From Sporosalibacterium faouarense (GTDB taxonomy: Bacteria > Bacillota > Clostridia > Tissierellales > VENL01): a stretch of DNA of 32,249 nucleotides. Shown here piece by piece: positions 16,547 through 24,077 of this stretch (position 1 is its first letter; every line of letters begins with the position of its first letter). The notes beneath the pieces are model-generated. The model was given only the letters and a program-made list of their open reading frames with translations, was not told the DNA's origin and searched no databases. The position numbers and the translations under genes are program-made. The DNA lies in contig NZ_JAETGO010000062.1 in assembly GCF_016765695.1 (NCBI RefSeq), forward strand, positions 1 through 32,249, written 5' to 3'.

Positions 16547-17554
16547 CTACTCCACTACTAATCCTTCATCAATATACCAATTAATTGTTTTTTCTAAGCC
16601 CCATTCTAATCCAATTGAATTATTCCATCCTAGTGTTTCAATTAACTTAGTTGCCTTTATACCATATCTTTTATCATGTCCTTTTCTATCCTCAACAAAT
16701 TCAATTAATTCTTCACTAATACCATTTGAATCTAAACCTTTATTTTGTAATATTTCTTTTGTTTTATTAATAATTATCCTAACTATATCAATATTTCTCT
16801 TTTCATCATTGCTGCTTATATTATAAACTTCACCGATAGCTCCTTTATTCAATATTTTATTTATACCATAACAATGATCTGTAACATAAATCCAATCTCT
16901 AACATTGATTCCATTACCGTAAACAGGTATTTTTCTTCTTTCTAGACAATTAGTAATAACCTTCGGTATAAGCTTTTCTTTGTGCTGACATGGGCCATAG
17001 TTATTACTAGAACGAGTTATTATAGAAGGTAACCCGTAGGTATTATAGAAGGATTGCACTAATAGGTCTCCTGAAGCTTTGCTAGCAGCATATGGATTAT
17101 TAGGCTTCAAAGGTGATTCTTCACTAAAAAAGCCATTCTCAATGGACCCATATACCTCATCAGTTGAAATCTGTATAAACTTTTCTATTTCACTATTCAA
17201 AGAACATTCTAATAATACTTGTGTACCTAATACATTTGTTTTTATAAACTCTGTACTGCTTTCAATACTTCTATCCACATGGGATTCTGCCGCAAAGTTA
17301 ATAACATAGTCTGGCTTATAAAAGTTAAAAATATCCCTTATGCTATTTCTATTACATATATCTTCTTGAATAAAAGTATAGTTATACTTTTTCTCTAATT
17401 TCTTAACATTTTCTAAATTACCAGCGTATGTCAATTTATCTATATTTACAATGTTTATATTTTCATTTCCCGTAAGTTTATTATTTCCAAATATATACCT
17501 TATAAAATTTGAACCTATAAACCCTGCACCACCAGTAACCAAATATCTTTTCAT
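16547..17554 (-). CDS. rfbB: dTDP-glucose 4,6-dehydratase
   Basis: A 335-residue extended short-chain dehydrogenase. NAD-binding motif TGGAGFIGSN (residues 7-16), IDKLTYAGNLENV, the AAESHVDRSI block, catalytic TDE (131-133) and YAASK (Tyr155, Lys159) are all intact, as is NNYGPCQHKEKLIP. It turns dTDP-glucose into dTDP-4-dehydro-6-deoxyglucose, the substrate for the WecE-like transaminase two genes on. It is the first gene of the eight-gene minus-strand operon, with GGAG 9 nt before the ATG. The family is often annotated as rfbB or rmlB. No rfbC or rfbD is present, so the pathway here is aimed at an amino sugar, not rhamnose. Confidence 0.95.
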   Translation of the reverse strand: MKRYLVTGGAGFIGSNFIRYIFGNNKLTGNENINIVNIDKLTYAGNLENVKKLEKKYNYTFIQEDICNRNSIRDIFNFYKPDYVINFAAESHVDRSIESSTEFIKTNVLGTQVLLECSLNSEIEKFIQISTDEVYGSIENGFFSEESPLKPNNPYAASKASGDLLVQSFYNTYGLPSIITRSSNNYGPCQHKEKLIPKVITNCLERRKIPVYGNGINVRDWIYVTDHCYGINKILNKGAIGEVYNISSNDEKRNIDIVRIIINKTKEILQNKGLDSNGISEELIEFVEDRKGHDKRYGIKATKLIETLGWNNSIGLEWGLEKTINWYIDEGLVVE

Positions 17555-17594
17555 TTAAACATCTCCATAGTATAATTTAGTTTGATTTATTTCA

Positions 17595-17624
17595 ATGACA
17601 TTATAACACAAATTATGATATAAT
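17595..17624 (+). promoter_or_regulatory. tusA promoter
   Basis: ATGACA (17595-17600, five of six to consensus) and TATAAT (17619-17624) with an 18-bp spacer, ending 31 bp before the tusA start. The -35 element touches the -10 of the divergent rfbB promoter. Confidence 0.6.
17600..17608 (-). promoter_or_regulatory. Extended -10 promoter for the rfbB glycan operon
   Basis: The minus strand reads TGTTATAAT, a consensus extended -10, 45 bp before the rfbB start. The same TGTGTTATAAT string precedes the lipoprotein gene at 7109. Confidence 0.5.
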
Positions 17625-17655
17625 GTTTACTAGCTTATAACGAAGGAGAATTAAC

Positions 17656-17874
17656 ATGAAGAAAGTTAATTGTTTAGGTGATTTATGCCCTATTCCTGTT
17701 ATTAAAACGAAAAAAGAACTTCAAAAAATGAAGTCTGGAGAATCCGTTATGGTAGTAACAGACCACAGCTGCACACTTGAAGCTCTTGTTGATTTATTCA
17801 AAAATTACGATGTTAAATTTGACTATGATGAAGTAATCAATGGTGTTTGGGAAATAACAATTACCAGACTCTAA
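17656..17874 (+). CDS. tusA: TusA-family sulfur carrier protein
   Basis: A 72-residue cytoplasmic protein with the defining CPxP motif (Cys11 in LCPIPVIKTKKEL), normal for the family length. TusA proteins carry sulfur as a persulfide on that cysteine, passing it between rhodaneses or desulfurases and acceptors; many are encoded beside YeeE transporters, as here (TsuB-like role). Start set by AAGGAG 7 nt upstream. Its stop overlaps by 4 bp the 3' end of the convergent LysR gene. Sulfur could come from the split YeeE importer at 18983-20293 or from CoADR-Rhd. Confidence 0.93.
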   Translation: MKKVNCLGDLCPIPVIKTKKELQKMKSGESVMVVTDHSCTLEALVDLFKNYDVKFDYDEVINGVWEITITRL

Positions 17875-18767
17875 CACAAACTATCTTTTCCTATCTTTTT
17901 ACAATACTCTATAAATTCACTAACAGATTTACTTAATCGTGTATTTTTTTCATTTATTAAATACATCTGATATTCCATGGAAAAATCTGATATTTTTATC
18001 AGTTTTAACCTCTCCTCATATAATTCTTTCTTAATAGAAATATAAGGAAGAAATGCAATGCCATACCCTCTAAATATAGAAGATTTAACTGACTCCGTTG
18101 AATCACTTTTGTACAGAACATTTAATTCATTAGACTCATACCCTAGCTTTTTCATTCTATCCTTTAAAGATTTTTCAACATTAAGCTTATCATTCAACAA
18201 AACAAATGGATGTCTTAACAAATCTTCAAAATTAACTTCATTCTCTATTTCATAATCAGATGATGCAACCAAAACAAGGTTGTCAGTTCCTATTTCATAA
18301 TAAGCCAAAGAGCTATCATGTGGCTTTCCATAAATAACACCTATGTCAGCAATATTATTCCTAATATTCTCTTCTATGGCTTCAAATGAATTAGATATCA
18401 ATTCATAATTATGATAAGGAAATTTTTTCTTTATTTTACATAATACACATGGCAAGGCATAAGTGGCTATTGGCCAACATGCTTCAATTTTAATAATTTC
18501 ACCATTTTTTGAATCTTCATTTAAGTTTTCCATCATAGCTTCATAAGTTCTTATAAGATTATCAGCATATTTTAAAACTATTGACCCTTTTTCTGTCAAT
18601 TCTACCCCTTTATTACTTCTTATTAATAGGTCATATCCTAAGCTTTCTTCAAGCTTTTGAATCTGTTGACTGAGAGCTGGCTGAGAAATATGAGCATCAT
18701 TTGCGACCCTTGAAATACTCTTAGCTATGGCCACTTTATAAAAATATTCAAAGCATTCTATATGCAA
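17871..18767 (-). CDS. LysR-family transcriptional regulator
   Basis: About 298 residues. Residues 1-60 are the LysR helix-turn-helix (FEYFYKVAIAKSISRVANDAHISQPALSQQIQKLEESLG), then a linker and an effector-binding domain from about residue 90 (IKIEACWPIATYALPCVL onward). The start I chose is TTG at 18767: the string AGGGGTGA, which matches the ribosomal anti-Shine-Dalgarno, lies about 5 to 8 nt upstream, and MHIECFEYF is a normal LysR opening. The longer GTG at 18776 lies within that ribosome binding site. It is divergent from the yeeE pair and convergent with tusA, so both are candidate targets. A sulfur metabolite effector, as in CysB or CysL, is plausible but not shown. Confidence 0.93.
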   Translation of the reverse strand: MHIECFEYFYKVAIAKSISRVANDAHISQPALSQQIQKLEESLGYDLLIRSNKGVELTEKGSIVLKYADNLIRTYEAMMENLNEDSKNGEIIKIEACWPIATYALPCVLCKIKKKFPYHNYELISNSFEAIEENIRNNIADIGVIYGKPHDSSLAYYEIGTDNLVLVASSDYEIENEVNFEDLLRHPFVLLNDKLNVEKSLKDRMKKLGYESNELNVLYKSDSTESVKSSIFRGYGIAFLPYISIKKELYEERLKLIKISDFSMEYQMYLINEKNTRLSKSVSEFIEYCKKIGKDSLC

Positions 18768-18903
18768 AACAGTCACCCCTTTATTATCTTACTTAATTAC
18801 CTTATAGTTTGTCTATCAAAAATATTATAACATATAATCTTTCTAAACTACTAAAATCATATTTTTACATATAAATATTGACATATAGTTAGTACATGTT
18901 CAA

Positions 18904-18933
18904 TTGCTATTTTCTACTTTTTTATGTTACAAT
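18904..18933 (+). promoter_or_regulatory. Probable promoter of the split yeeE genes
   Basis: TTGCTA (18904-18909) and TACAAT (18928-18933) with an 18-bp spacer, in the 215-bp LysR-yeeE divergent region. LysR operator sites would be expected here, but I could not single out a convincing T-N11-A box. Confidence 0.4.
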
Positions 18934-18982
18934 TTTGTTAGTAATATATCTTGATGCCTAAGAGAAGGAGTTGTGTGGTCTA

Positions 18983-19681
18983 ATGGCCGAAATAAGTAAT
19001 ACAAATCAAACTATAAAAGAAACCTATTCTTCTAAAAAGTCAAAATATAGGAAACATAAAAAAAGTCAAATTCCTTTAGGATTTGTAATTTTAGTAGCTA
19101 TTGTAATAATTGGAATCTTACTATCCAAAGTTTCTACTAATTTAGGATTATTTTGGATGATTGGTATTTGCTTCGGAGTCATACTACAAAAATCAAGATT
19201 TTGCTTCACTGCATCTATGAGAGATCCATCATTAACAGGTAGTACATCGTTAACTAAAGCAGTTCTTGTAGCTCTTGCAATCACAACTATTGGTTTCACA
19301 GCAATAAGATTCGGTTTATTTTCTAATGGATTACTTAATTCACAACAGATTTCTGTTCCTCCTATTAGCATTACAACAGTTATTGGTGCTTTTATGTTTG
19401 GTATAGGAATGGTTATTTCAGGTGGATGTGCATCAGGTACTCTTATGAGAGTCGGTGAAGGGTTCTTAATGCAAATATTAACTTTAGTATTCTTCATCAC
19501 TGGTTCTCTTTGGGGAGCCCACAATTTTGGATGGTGGAATACTAATTTTATTACAAAAGGAAAACCCGTATTCTTACCTAACATATTTGGTTGGTTTGGG
19601 TCAGTTGTTCTTCAGCTATTACTAATAGCAGCCTTATATATTTTAGCTGATAAATGGGGAAGTAAAAAACAAAATTTTTAA
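18983..19681 (+). CDS. YeeE/YedE-family transporter, N-terminal half
   Basis: About 232 residues. A hydrophilic, lysine-rich stretch (1-30) leads into five or so membrane segments. Two of the family's cysteine motifs are here: LQKSRFCFTAS (Cys74) and ISGGCASGTL (Cys149). The third is in the next gene. Known thiosulfate importers of this family (TsuA) use three cysteines in the pore. The longest frame begins with TTG at 18971, which abuts the ribosome binding site AGGAG; the ATG at 18983, 12 nt after it, is more likely. It pairs with 19763-20293 (81-bp gap) to make a two-repeat transporter equal to the fused protein at 4644-5942. Confidence 0.9.
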   Translation: MAEISNTNQTIKETYSSKKSKYRKHKKSQIPLGFVILVAIVIIGILLSKVSTNLGLFWMIGICFGVILQKSRFCFTASMRDPSLTGSTSLTKAVLVALAITTIGFTAIRFGLFSNGLLNSQQISVPPISITTVIGAFMFGIGMVISGGCASGTLMRVGEGFLMQILTLVFFITGSLWGAHNFGWWNTNFITKGKPVFLPNIFGWFGSVVLQLLLIAALYILADKWGSKKQNF

Positions 19682-19762
19682 TCATTAGCAAAGCAAGATT
19701 ATTAGGCTAAATCAAATGGAAATCGTTTGTTGAAAAACCTTGGTAATCATTAGGAGGAAAAT

Positions 19763-20293
19763 ATGAAATTAGAAAACAATAAATTTTATAAATTATGGTT
19801 TAAAAACTCATGGTCATACATAGTTGGTGCAGTGCTTTTATCAGTATTCCAGATAGTAACATTAGCTACCACCGGAAGTCCTTGGCGGATATCAGGAACC
19901 TTTGCTTATTGGGGAGCGTGGTTATATAAAGCATTAGGTGGTAGTGTAGATAACTGGGCCTATTTCAGTAGTGAAAGTGCTCAATCTACTTTAAATCTTG
20001 GCTTTTTCAAGGATCCTAGTTCTATGAGAAACATTGGAATAATCTTTGGTGCTCTTTTAGCTTCTCTCCTAGCTTCTCAATTTAGATTCAAAAAAATTAA
20101 AATGAAGCAAGTTATAGGTGCTATTTTAGGTGGTTTATTAATGGGCTATGGAGCGGTAATAGGATTTGGTTGCAATATTGGAGCAATGTATAGTGGCATC
20201 GCTTCATTAGCCCTTTCCGGTTGGGTATATGCTCTATTTCTTTTTCTTGGTGCTATAGTTGGTAGTAAACTATTAGTAAAGTTCTTTATGTGA
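19763..20293 (+). CDS. YeeE/YedE-family transporter, C-terminal half
   Basis: A 176-residue membrane protein with the C-terminal YeeE repeat: LGGLLMGYGAVIGFGCNIGAMYSGIASLALSGW, with Cys137 in GFGCNIGAM as the third conserved cysteine of the family (given here as the single block around residues 122-154). The N-terminal part has two membrane segments and a loop with SPWRISGTFAYWGAW. It is preceded by TAGGAGGAAAAT and follows its partner by 81 bp, so the two should be made together and assemble in the membrane. Substrate likely thiosulfate or a related sulfane-sulfur anion, in line with the nearby tusA. Confidence 0.9.
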   Translation: MKLENNKFYKLWFKNSWSYIVGAVLLSVFQIVTLATTGSPWRISGTFAYWGAWLYKALGGSVDNWAYFSSESAQSTLNLGFFKDPSSMRNIGIIFGALLASLLASQFRFKKIKMKQVIGAILGGLLMGYGAVIGFGCNIGAMYSGIASLALSGWVYALFLFLGAIVGSKLLVKFFM

Positions 20294-20336
20294 TTCTGTG
20301 AAAAAATCCTTTATTATCTATGATCTTTCAAAGATA

Positions 20337-20439
20337 TCCAATTATTTATGTAGATATAGCCATGATTTTTACTATTAGTGAAAATTTCTTAATATGTATT
20401 TTGATGCAGCTATGATACTATAAATCATAAATAATTGGA
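20337..20439. repeat. 103-bp segment with 14-bp perfect terminal inverted repeats
   Basis: TCCAATTATTTATG at 20337-20350 is exactly matched by its reverse complement at 20426-20439. It lies in the 228-bp gap between the convergent yeeE and mrp ends. No target-site duplication is seen. It could be a long-stem terminator-like structure or a small mobile-element relic. Confidence 0.4.
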
Positions 20440-20521
20440 CCAAATAAATATTAAACTCGCACCAATACTTTATAATTTATCTTTGTTTTCTTTTATTCCT
20501 TGCTACTTAGGTTTCTATTTT

Positions 20522-21355
20522 TTACTCCATATTTTCTAAGAATTCAGTGATATTATCAATCCAATTACCATCAAAAGATTCAATCATTCCCTTATCACAT
20601 GCAGCAGAAATTTTAGGTTCAATTGGTAATTTAGCAAAAACATTAATATTATGCTTTCCTGCTACTTCTTCAATATGACTCTCACCAAATATCTTGTATT
20701 CTTTATTGCAATCTTCGCATTTAAAATAAGACATATTCTCTACTAATCCTATAATAGGAATATTCATCATTTCTGCCATTCTAACTGCCTTTGATACTAT
20801 CATTGAAACTAATTCCTGAGGTGAAGTTACTATAACAATTCCATCTACTGCAATGGATTGAAATACAGTAAGTGGTACATCACCCGTCCCCGGTGGCATA
20901 TCAATAAACATAAAATCTACGTCATTCCATATTACATCCGTCCAAAACTGCTTAACTGTTCCAGCAATAATTGGACCTCTCCATACTACAGGATCTGTGA
21001 CATTCTCCAGTAATAAATTAATCGACATAATACTAATTCCTGTTTTACTTTTTATTGGATATAGACCTAACTCACTTCCTATTGCTTTTCCATTTATCCC
21101 AAATGCTTTAGGTATTGATGGTCCTGTTACATCAGCATCAAGAATAGCTGTATTAAACCCTTTTCTATTCATTGCAACTGCTAACATAGAGGTTATAAGA
21201 GATTTACCTACTCCGCCTTTACCACTTACAATGCCAATTACTTTCTTGATATTGCTTAACTCGTGTGGCTTTTCAGAAAAATCATGTTTTGGCTCTTCTC
21301 TTTCAATACATTCCTCATCACAAGTACTACAACTTTCATTACGATTATTGCTCAT
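20522..21355 (-). CDS. Mrp/NBP35-family Fe-S carrier ATPase
   Basis: About 277 residues. The N-terminus carries a cysteine cluster (Cys9, Cys12, Cys16 in ESCSTCDEEC), then the deviant Walker A SGKGGVGKS (44-52), DADVTGPSIP, IDMPPGTGDV and the C-terminal CEDC pair (Cys213, Cys216), which in this family bridges a [4Fe-4S] cluster between two subunits. Mrp/NBP35 proteins load Fe-S clusters onto apoproteins. The ATG at 21355 has AAAGGAG 9 to 10 nt upstream; the longer frame from 21379 begins ahead of that site. It is the last gene of a five-gene operon with two ferredoxin-containing MinD ATPases, which matches the ORP gene set of anaerobes. Confidence 0.93.
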   Translation of the reverse strand: MSNNRNESCSTCDEECIEREEPKHDFSEKPHELSNIKKVIGIVSGKGGVGKSLITSMLAVAMNRKGFNTAILDADVTGPSIPKAFGINGKAIGSELGLYPIKSKTGISIMSINLLLENVTDPVVWRGPIIAGTVKQFWTDVIWNDVDFMFIDMPPGTGDVPLTVFQSIAVDGIVIVTSPQELVSMIVSKAVRMAEMMNIPIIGLVENMSYFKCEDCNKEYKIFGESHIEEVAGKHNINVFAKLPIEPKISAACDKGMIESFDGNWIDNITEFLENME

Positions 21356-21400
21356 TTTCTCTCTCTCCTTTATGTTCATAATTATTGATATACTAATTGA

Positions 21401-22267
21401 TTAACCTTTGTTAAATAATAATTTAATTGTTTCTTTAAAAATATTTTCAGTAGCCTTCCCTGATTCACATTCAATATCAACAATACTCTTACCATTATTA
21501 ATTGCTTTCACAGCATATGGATCAAAAGGAATTTTCCCAATAAAGGGCAGATTGTTATCTTTACAAAATAATTCTATCCTTCGAGTATTTTCGATATTAA
21601 CATCAAACTTATTAACACACACTGCTGTTTTTGTTTGAAATTTTTTAGCTGTTTCTACAATGCGTTCCATGTCACTAATACCTGAAATTGAAGGTTCAGT
21701 TACAATTAAAACCATATCAACCCCACTCATGGATGCAATTACTGGACATCCAATACCTGGTGACCCATCAATTATAGCTAAATCCGCGTTTCTCACAGAT
21801 GATTTCATCTGCTTTTTCACTTCGCTAACTAACTTACCCGATGTGCCACTTCCCATTTTAAGGCGAGCTGTTGAAAACACTGCATCATCTATATATAGCA
21901 TCAATTCTCCAGCTACAGCAGGTTTTAAAACTGCTGCTCCTACTGGACAAATTGCTTCACACACGCCGCAACCTTCACAAGAATAATAATCTACCTTGTA
22001 CTCAGAATCTACTTTTATTGCATTAAAATTACAGCTTTTCCTACACTTATCACAATTAATACACATATCTGTATTAATTTCTGCCTTTGGTAGTCCATAG
22101 TAATCAGAACTTTTGGTTATTGCTGTGGAATTCATAAGCAAATGCATATTAGGTGCATCAACATCACAATCTGCATATGCTCTGGCATTTGATAATTTAA
22201 TAAATGCACTGGCTATTGTTGTTTTCCCTGTTCCACCTTTACCACTAAGGATTAATAGTTGCTTCAC
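21401..22267 (-). CDS. MinD-type P-loop ATPase with inserted 2x[4Fe-4S] ferredoxin domain (second of pair)
   Basis: A 288-residue protein. Deviant Walker A LSGKGGTGKTT (residues 7-17), then DCDVDAPN, then an inserted bacterial ferredoxin domain with two CxxCxxCxxxC sets (Cys69, 72, 75, 79 and Cys97, 100, 103, 107), followed by the rest of the MinD/ParA fold (IIDGSPGIGCPVIA). It starts with GTG at 22267; AGGAGGTG just before it lies inside the 3' end of the preceding gene, giving a 23-bp overlap and likely coupled translation. Homologues belong to the ORP complex of sulfate reducers and to NifX-linked sets in many anaerobes. The likely job is ATP-driven Fe-S or redox work; the exact reaction is unknown. 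Confidence 0.92.
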   Translation of the reverse strand: MKQLLILSGKGGTGKTTIASAFIKLSNARAYADCDVDAPNMHLLMNSTAITKSSDYYGLPKAEINTDMCINCDKCRKSCNFNAIKVDSEYKVDYYSCEGCGVCEAICPVGAAVLKPAVAGELMLYIDDAVFSTARLKMGSGTSGKLVSEVKKQMKSSVRNADLAIIDGSPGIGCPVIASMSGVDMVLIVTEPSISGISDMERIVETAKKFQTKTAVCVNKFDVNIENTRRIELFCKDNNLPFIGKIPFDPYAVKAINNGKSIVDIECESGKATENIFKETIKLLFNKG

Positions 22268-23102
22268 GTTGCACCTCCTTAGTCACTTTCTGAAGAATAT
22301 CAGAAAACATATCTCTATACTTATCATTTTCCCTTACAGATATCATTCCATTAGAATTTAGCATCCCCAACTGATGATCAAATGGAATCCTACCAATAAT
22401 AGAAATATCATTTTCAATACAAAATTTTTCAGCTAAATTTTCTTCATTTAAGCATTTATTCAGTACTACTCCATAAGGTTTTTTAAATAACTTCACCAAT
22501 TCATGGACCATTTGGAGGTTATGAACCCCAAATAAAGTAGGTTCCGCCACTAAAATACAATAATCTGCATCTTTTATACTCTCCATGACAACACAAGCAC
22601 TTCCAGGTGGAGAATCAATAAAAGTGAAGCCTTCCTTATTTTCTACTTCTTTTATAAGCTGTTTTATAATGGGAACACCAGATGCCTCTCCCGGTTTTAA
22701 TATCCCAGTAACTACTGTGACATTTTCTGAATTTCCTTTTTCAATACTGCCAATTTTTTTTTCTCTTTCTGACATTGCCTTCTGAGGGCAAAACAACACA
22801 CATCCTCCGCAAGAATGGCAAACCTCATCAAAGACAACGACTTTATCTTTGATATATGCCAATGCATTAAATTTACAAAACTCTACACACTTTCTACAAC
22901 CAGTACATAGCTTTTCATCTACTGTGGGAATCTTAATTGAGATGTCTTCTAATTGAATATTTTGAGGTTTAAAAAAAAGATGACCATTTGGTTCTTCAAC
23001 ATCGCAATCAATATATGTAGAATTTTTTGTTATTGCAGCCAAATTGACAGATACTAGCGTTTTCCCTGTGCCTCCTTTGCCACTCAGTACAGCAATTTTC
23101 AT
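22245..23102 (-). CDS. MinD-type P-loop ATPase with inserted 2x[4Fe-4S] ferredoxin domain (first of pair)
   Basis: About 285 residues, same plan as its neighbour: VLSGKGGTGKT at residues 5-15, DCDVEEPNG, ferredoxin insert with Cys66, 69, 72, 76 and Cys95, 98, 101, 105, then FIDSPPGSACVVM. The two are paralogues, clearly diverged, so they probably form a heterodimer rather than being redundant. The ATG at 23102 (MKIAVLSGKGG) has GGAGGG 7 nt upstream; the 14-residue upstream extension in the long frame would lie inside the NifX-like gene and its ribosome binding site. It begins 1 bp after the end of the NifX-like gene. Confidence 0.92.
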   Translation of the reverse strand: MKIAVLSGKGGTGKTLVSVNLAAITKNSTYIDCDVEEPNGHLFFKPQNIQLEDISIKIPTVDEKLCTGCRKCVEFCKFNALAYIKDKVVVFDEVCHSCGGCVLFCPQKAMSEREKKIGSIEKGNSENVTVVTGILKPGEASGVPIIKQLIKEVENKEGFTFIDSPPGSACVVMESIKDADYCILVAEPTLFGVHNLQMVHELVKLFKKPYGVVLNKCLNEENLAEKFCIENDISIIGRIPFDHQLGMLNSNGMISVRENDKYRDMFSDILQKVTKEVQREATINP

Positions 23103-23103
23103 A

Positions 23104-23472
23104 CTATTTCCCTCCATGATGATGAAATCCAGCATGAATTTCATCCAGTAAAGACAGCTTATTATCTACAAAAGCATCTATATTATCTTTAGCAGAAGAA
23201 TTGAGTGACTTATAAATTTTAATATCAGCTGCTTGCAACACCCTTGCTGCATTCTCACCACATCGTGGAGTAAGTAAAACATTCACATCACTATCTACAA
23301 TTGTCTGTGCTGCCTTGATTCCTGCGCCACCTTGACTAGCTACAGCGCTATTATCCAAATAAACGCTTTCATTTGATTCTGTATCATAAATTAAAAAATA
23401 TGGCGCACGACCAAAAGATCTGCATAGATTTGTGTCCATAGACTTAAGGTCTACTGGCATTGATATTTTCAT
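23104..23472 (-). CDS. NifX/NifB C-terminal-domain protein (dinitrogenase Fe-Mo cofactor biosynthesis family, ORP-like)
   Basis: A 122-residue single-domain protein (PF02579): MKISMPVD start, RSFGRAPYFLIYD, GGAGIKAAQTIVD and LTPRCGENAARVL. It ends in HAGFHHHGGK, a histidine cluster that could bind metal. In nitrogen fixers the domain carries metal-cluster precursors, but no nif genes are here; in sulfate reducers the ORP relative carries a Mo-Cu-sulfide cluster. With two ferredoxin-MinD ATPases and Mrp downstream, an ORP-like role is the better guess. Ribosome binding site GGAGGG, 6 nt upstream. Confidence 0.9.
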   Translation of the reverse strand: MKISMPVDLKSMDTNLCRSFGRAPYFLIYDTESNESVYLDNSAVASQGGAGIKAAQTIVDSDVNVLLTPRCGENAARVLQAADIKIYKSLNSSAKDNIDAFVDNKLSLLDEIHAGFHHHGGK

Positions 23473-23551
23473 AATAACCCTCCATTCTATTTTTTATAAT
23501 AATCATTAATCACTTTAAATGAGCATATAATCTTAGATTTAGACAATATTA

Positions 23552-23929
23552 TTAACTCTCACGATTACCTTCCATCAAACTTTCCTCATATCTATGTCTA
23601 TTACATCCTCCACATCCACAAGATTTTTCAAGTCCATCACAAAGTTTGTACTCTCCACCTTCAATCCTTAGAACTTTTCCATTCACTAAAGATTCTGCAA
23701 CTTTTTTTCTCGCTTCATTATATATTCCCTGTACAGTTGTACGTGCAATTTTCATTTGATTTGCACACTGTTCTTGCGTATAGTCTTGTAAATCAATTAG
23801 TCTAATAGTTTCATATTCATCTACTGTCATGATAATAAATTGGTCTCCACTTAATGGAACGTTAAGTGGCCCAAATCTATTACTTTCAGGTAAACAACAT
23901 ACTTTTCTCCATTTTCTTGGCCTAGGCAT
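23552..23929 (-). CDS. DUF134 (UPF0251) HTH regulator
   Basis: About 125 residues. The N-terminus [15 protein letters not shown] is diagnostic of DUF134. A sigma-70-region-4-like helix-turn-helix follows ([40 protein letters not shown], residues about 37-76; two blocks shown by their position). The C-terminus has a cysteine-rich patch ([13 protein letters not shown]) that could bind a metal or Fe-S cluster and act as a sensor. The ATG at 23929 is favoured: GAGGTG lies 7 nt upstream, whereas it abuts the ATG at 23935. It heads the operon and its leader carries an inverted repeat around the promoter, so it may control its own expression. Confidence 0.9.
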   Translation of the reverse strand: MPRPRKWRKVCCLPESNRFGPLNVPLSGDQFIIMTVDEYETIRLIDLQDYTQEQCANQMKIARTTVQGIYNEARKKVAESLVNGKVLRIEGGEYKLCDGLEKSCGCGGCNRHRYEESLMEGNRES

Positions 23930-23954
23930 ATTCATTCACCTCACTTATAGAAAA

Positions 23955-23976
23955 TAATAGAAGCGTCCTTCTATTA
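23955..23976 (-). promoter_or_regulatory. Hairpin in the DUF134 operon leader
   Basis: A perfect 9-bp stem with a 4-nt loop (GACG), followed on the minus strand by TTTTCTAT, between promoter and ribosome binding site. It could be an attenuator or a protein-binding site. Confidence 0.4.
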
Positions 23977-24028
23977 CTATAGGAACAATTTCATCTCCCC
24001 TTAGTATAGAATCATTCCTTTAGTTTTC

Positions 24029-24077
24029 GACATATGCCATTTATAAATTTTATTATATCAAGTTATTGGCATATGTC
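24029..24077. promoter_or_regulatory. Inverted-repeat operator around the DUF134 operon promoter
   Basis: GACATATGCCA at 24029-24039 is repeated exactly in inverted form at 24067-24077. One arm overlaps the -35 element and the other lies just past the expected transcription start, an arrangement that suits a repressor. Confidence 0.5.

Noticed and set aside
19066-19584. 172-codon open frame on the minus strand opposite the split yeeE gene
   Set aside because: It is antisense to a clearly real membrane protein gene, has no ribosome binding site at its start, and its product resembles no family I know.
20997-21404. 135-codon plus-strand open frame opposite mrp
   Set aside because: It mirrors the strongly conserved Mrp coding region and has no ribosome binding site or recognisable motif.
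23104-23472. Evidence for nitrogen fixation
   Set aside because: The NifX-type domain alone is widespread in anaerobes, and no nifH, nifD, nifK, nifE or nifN is in the window.
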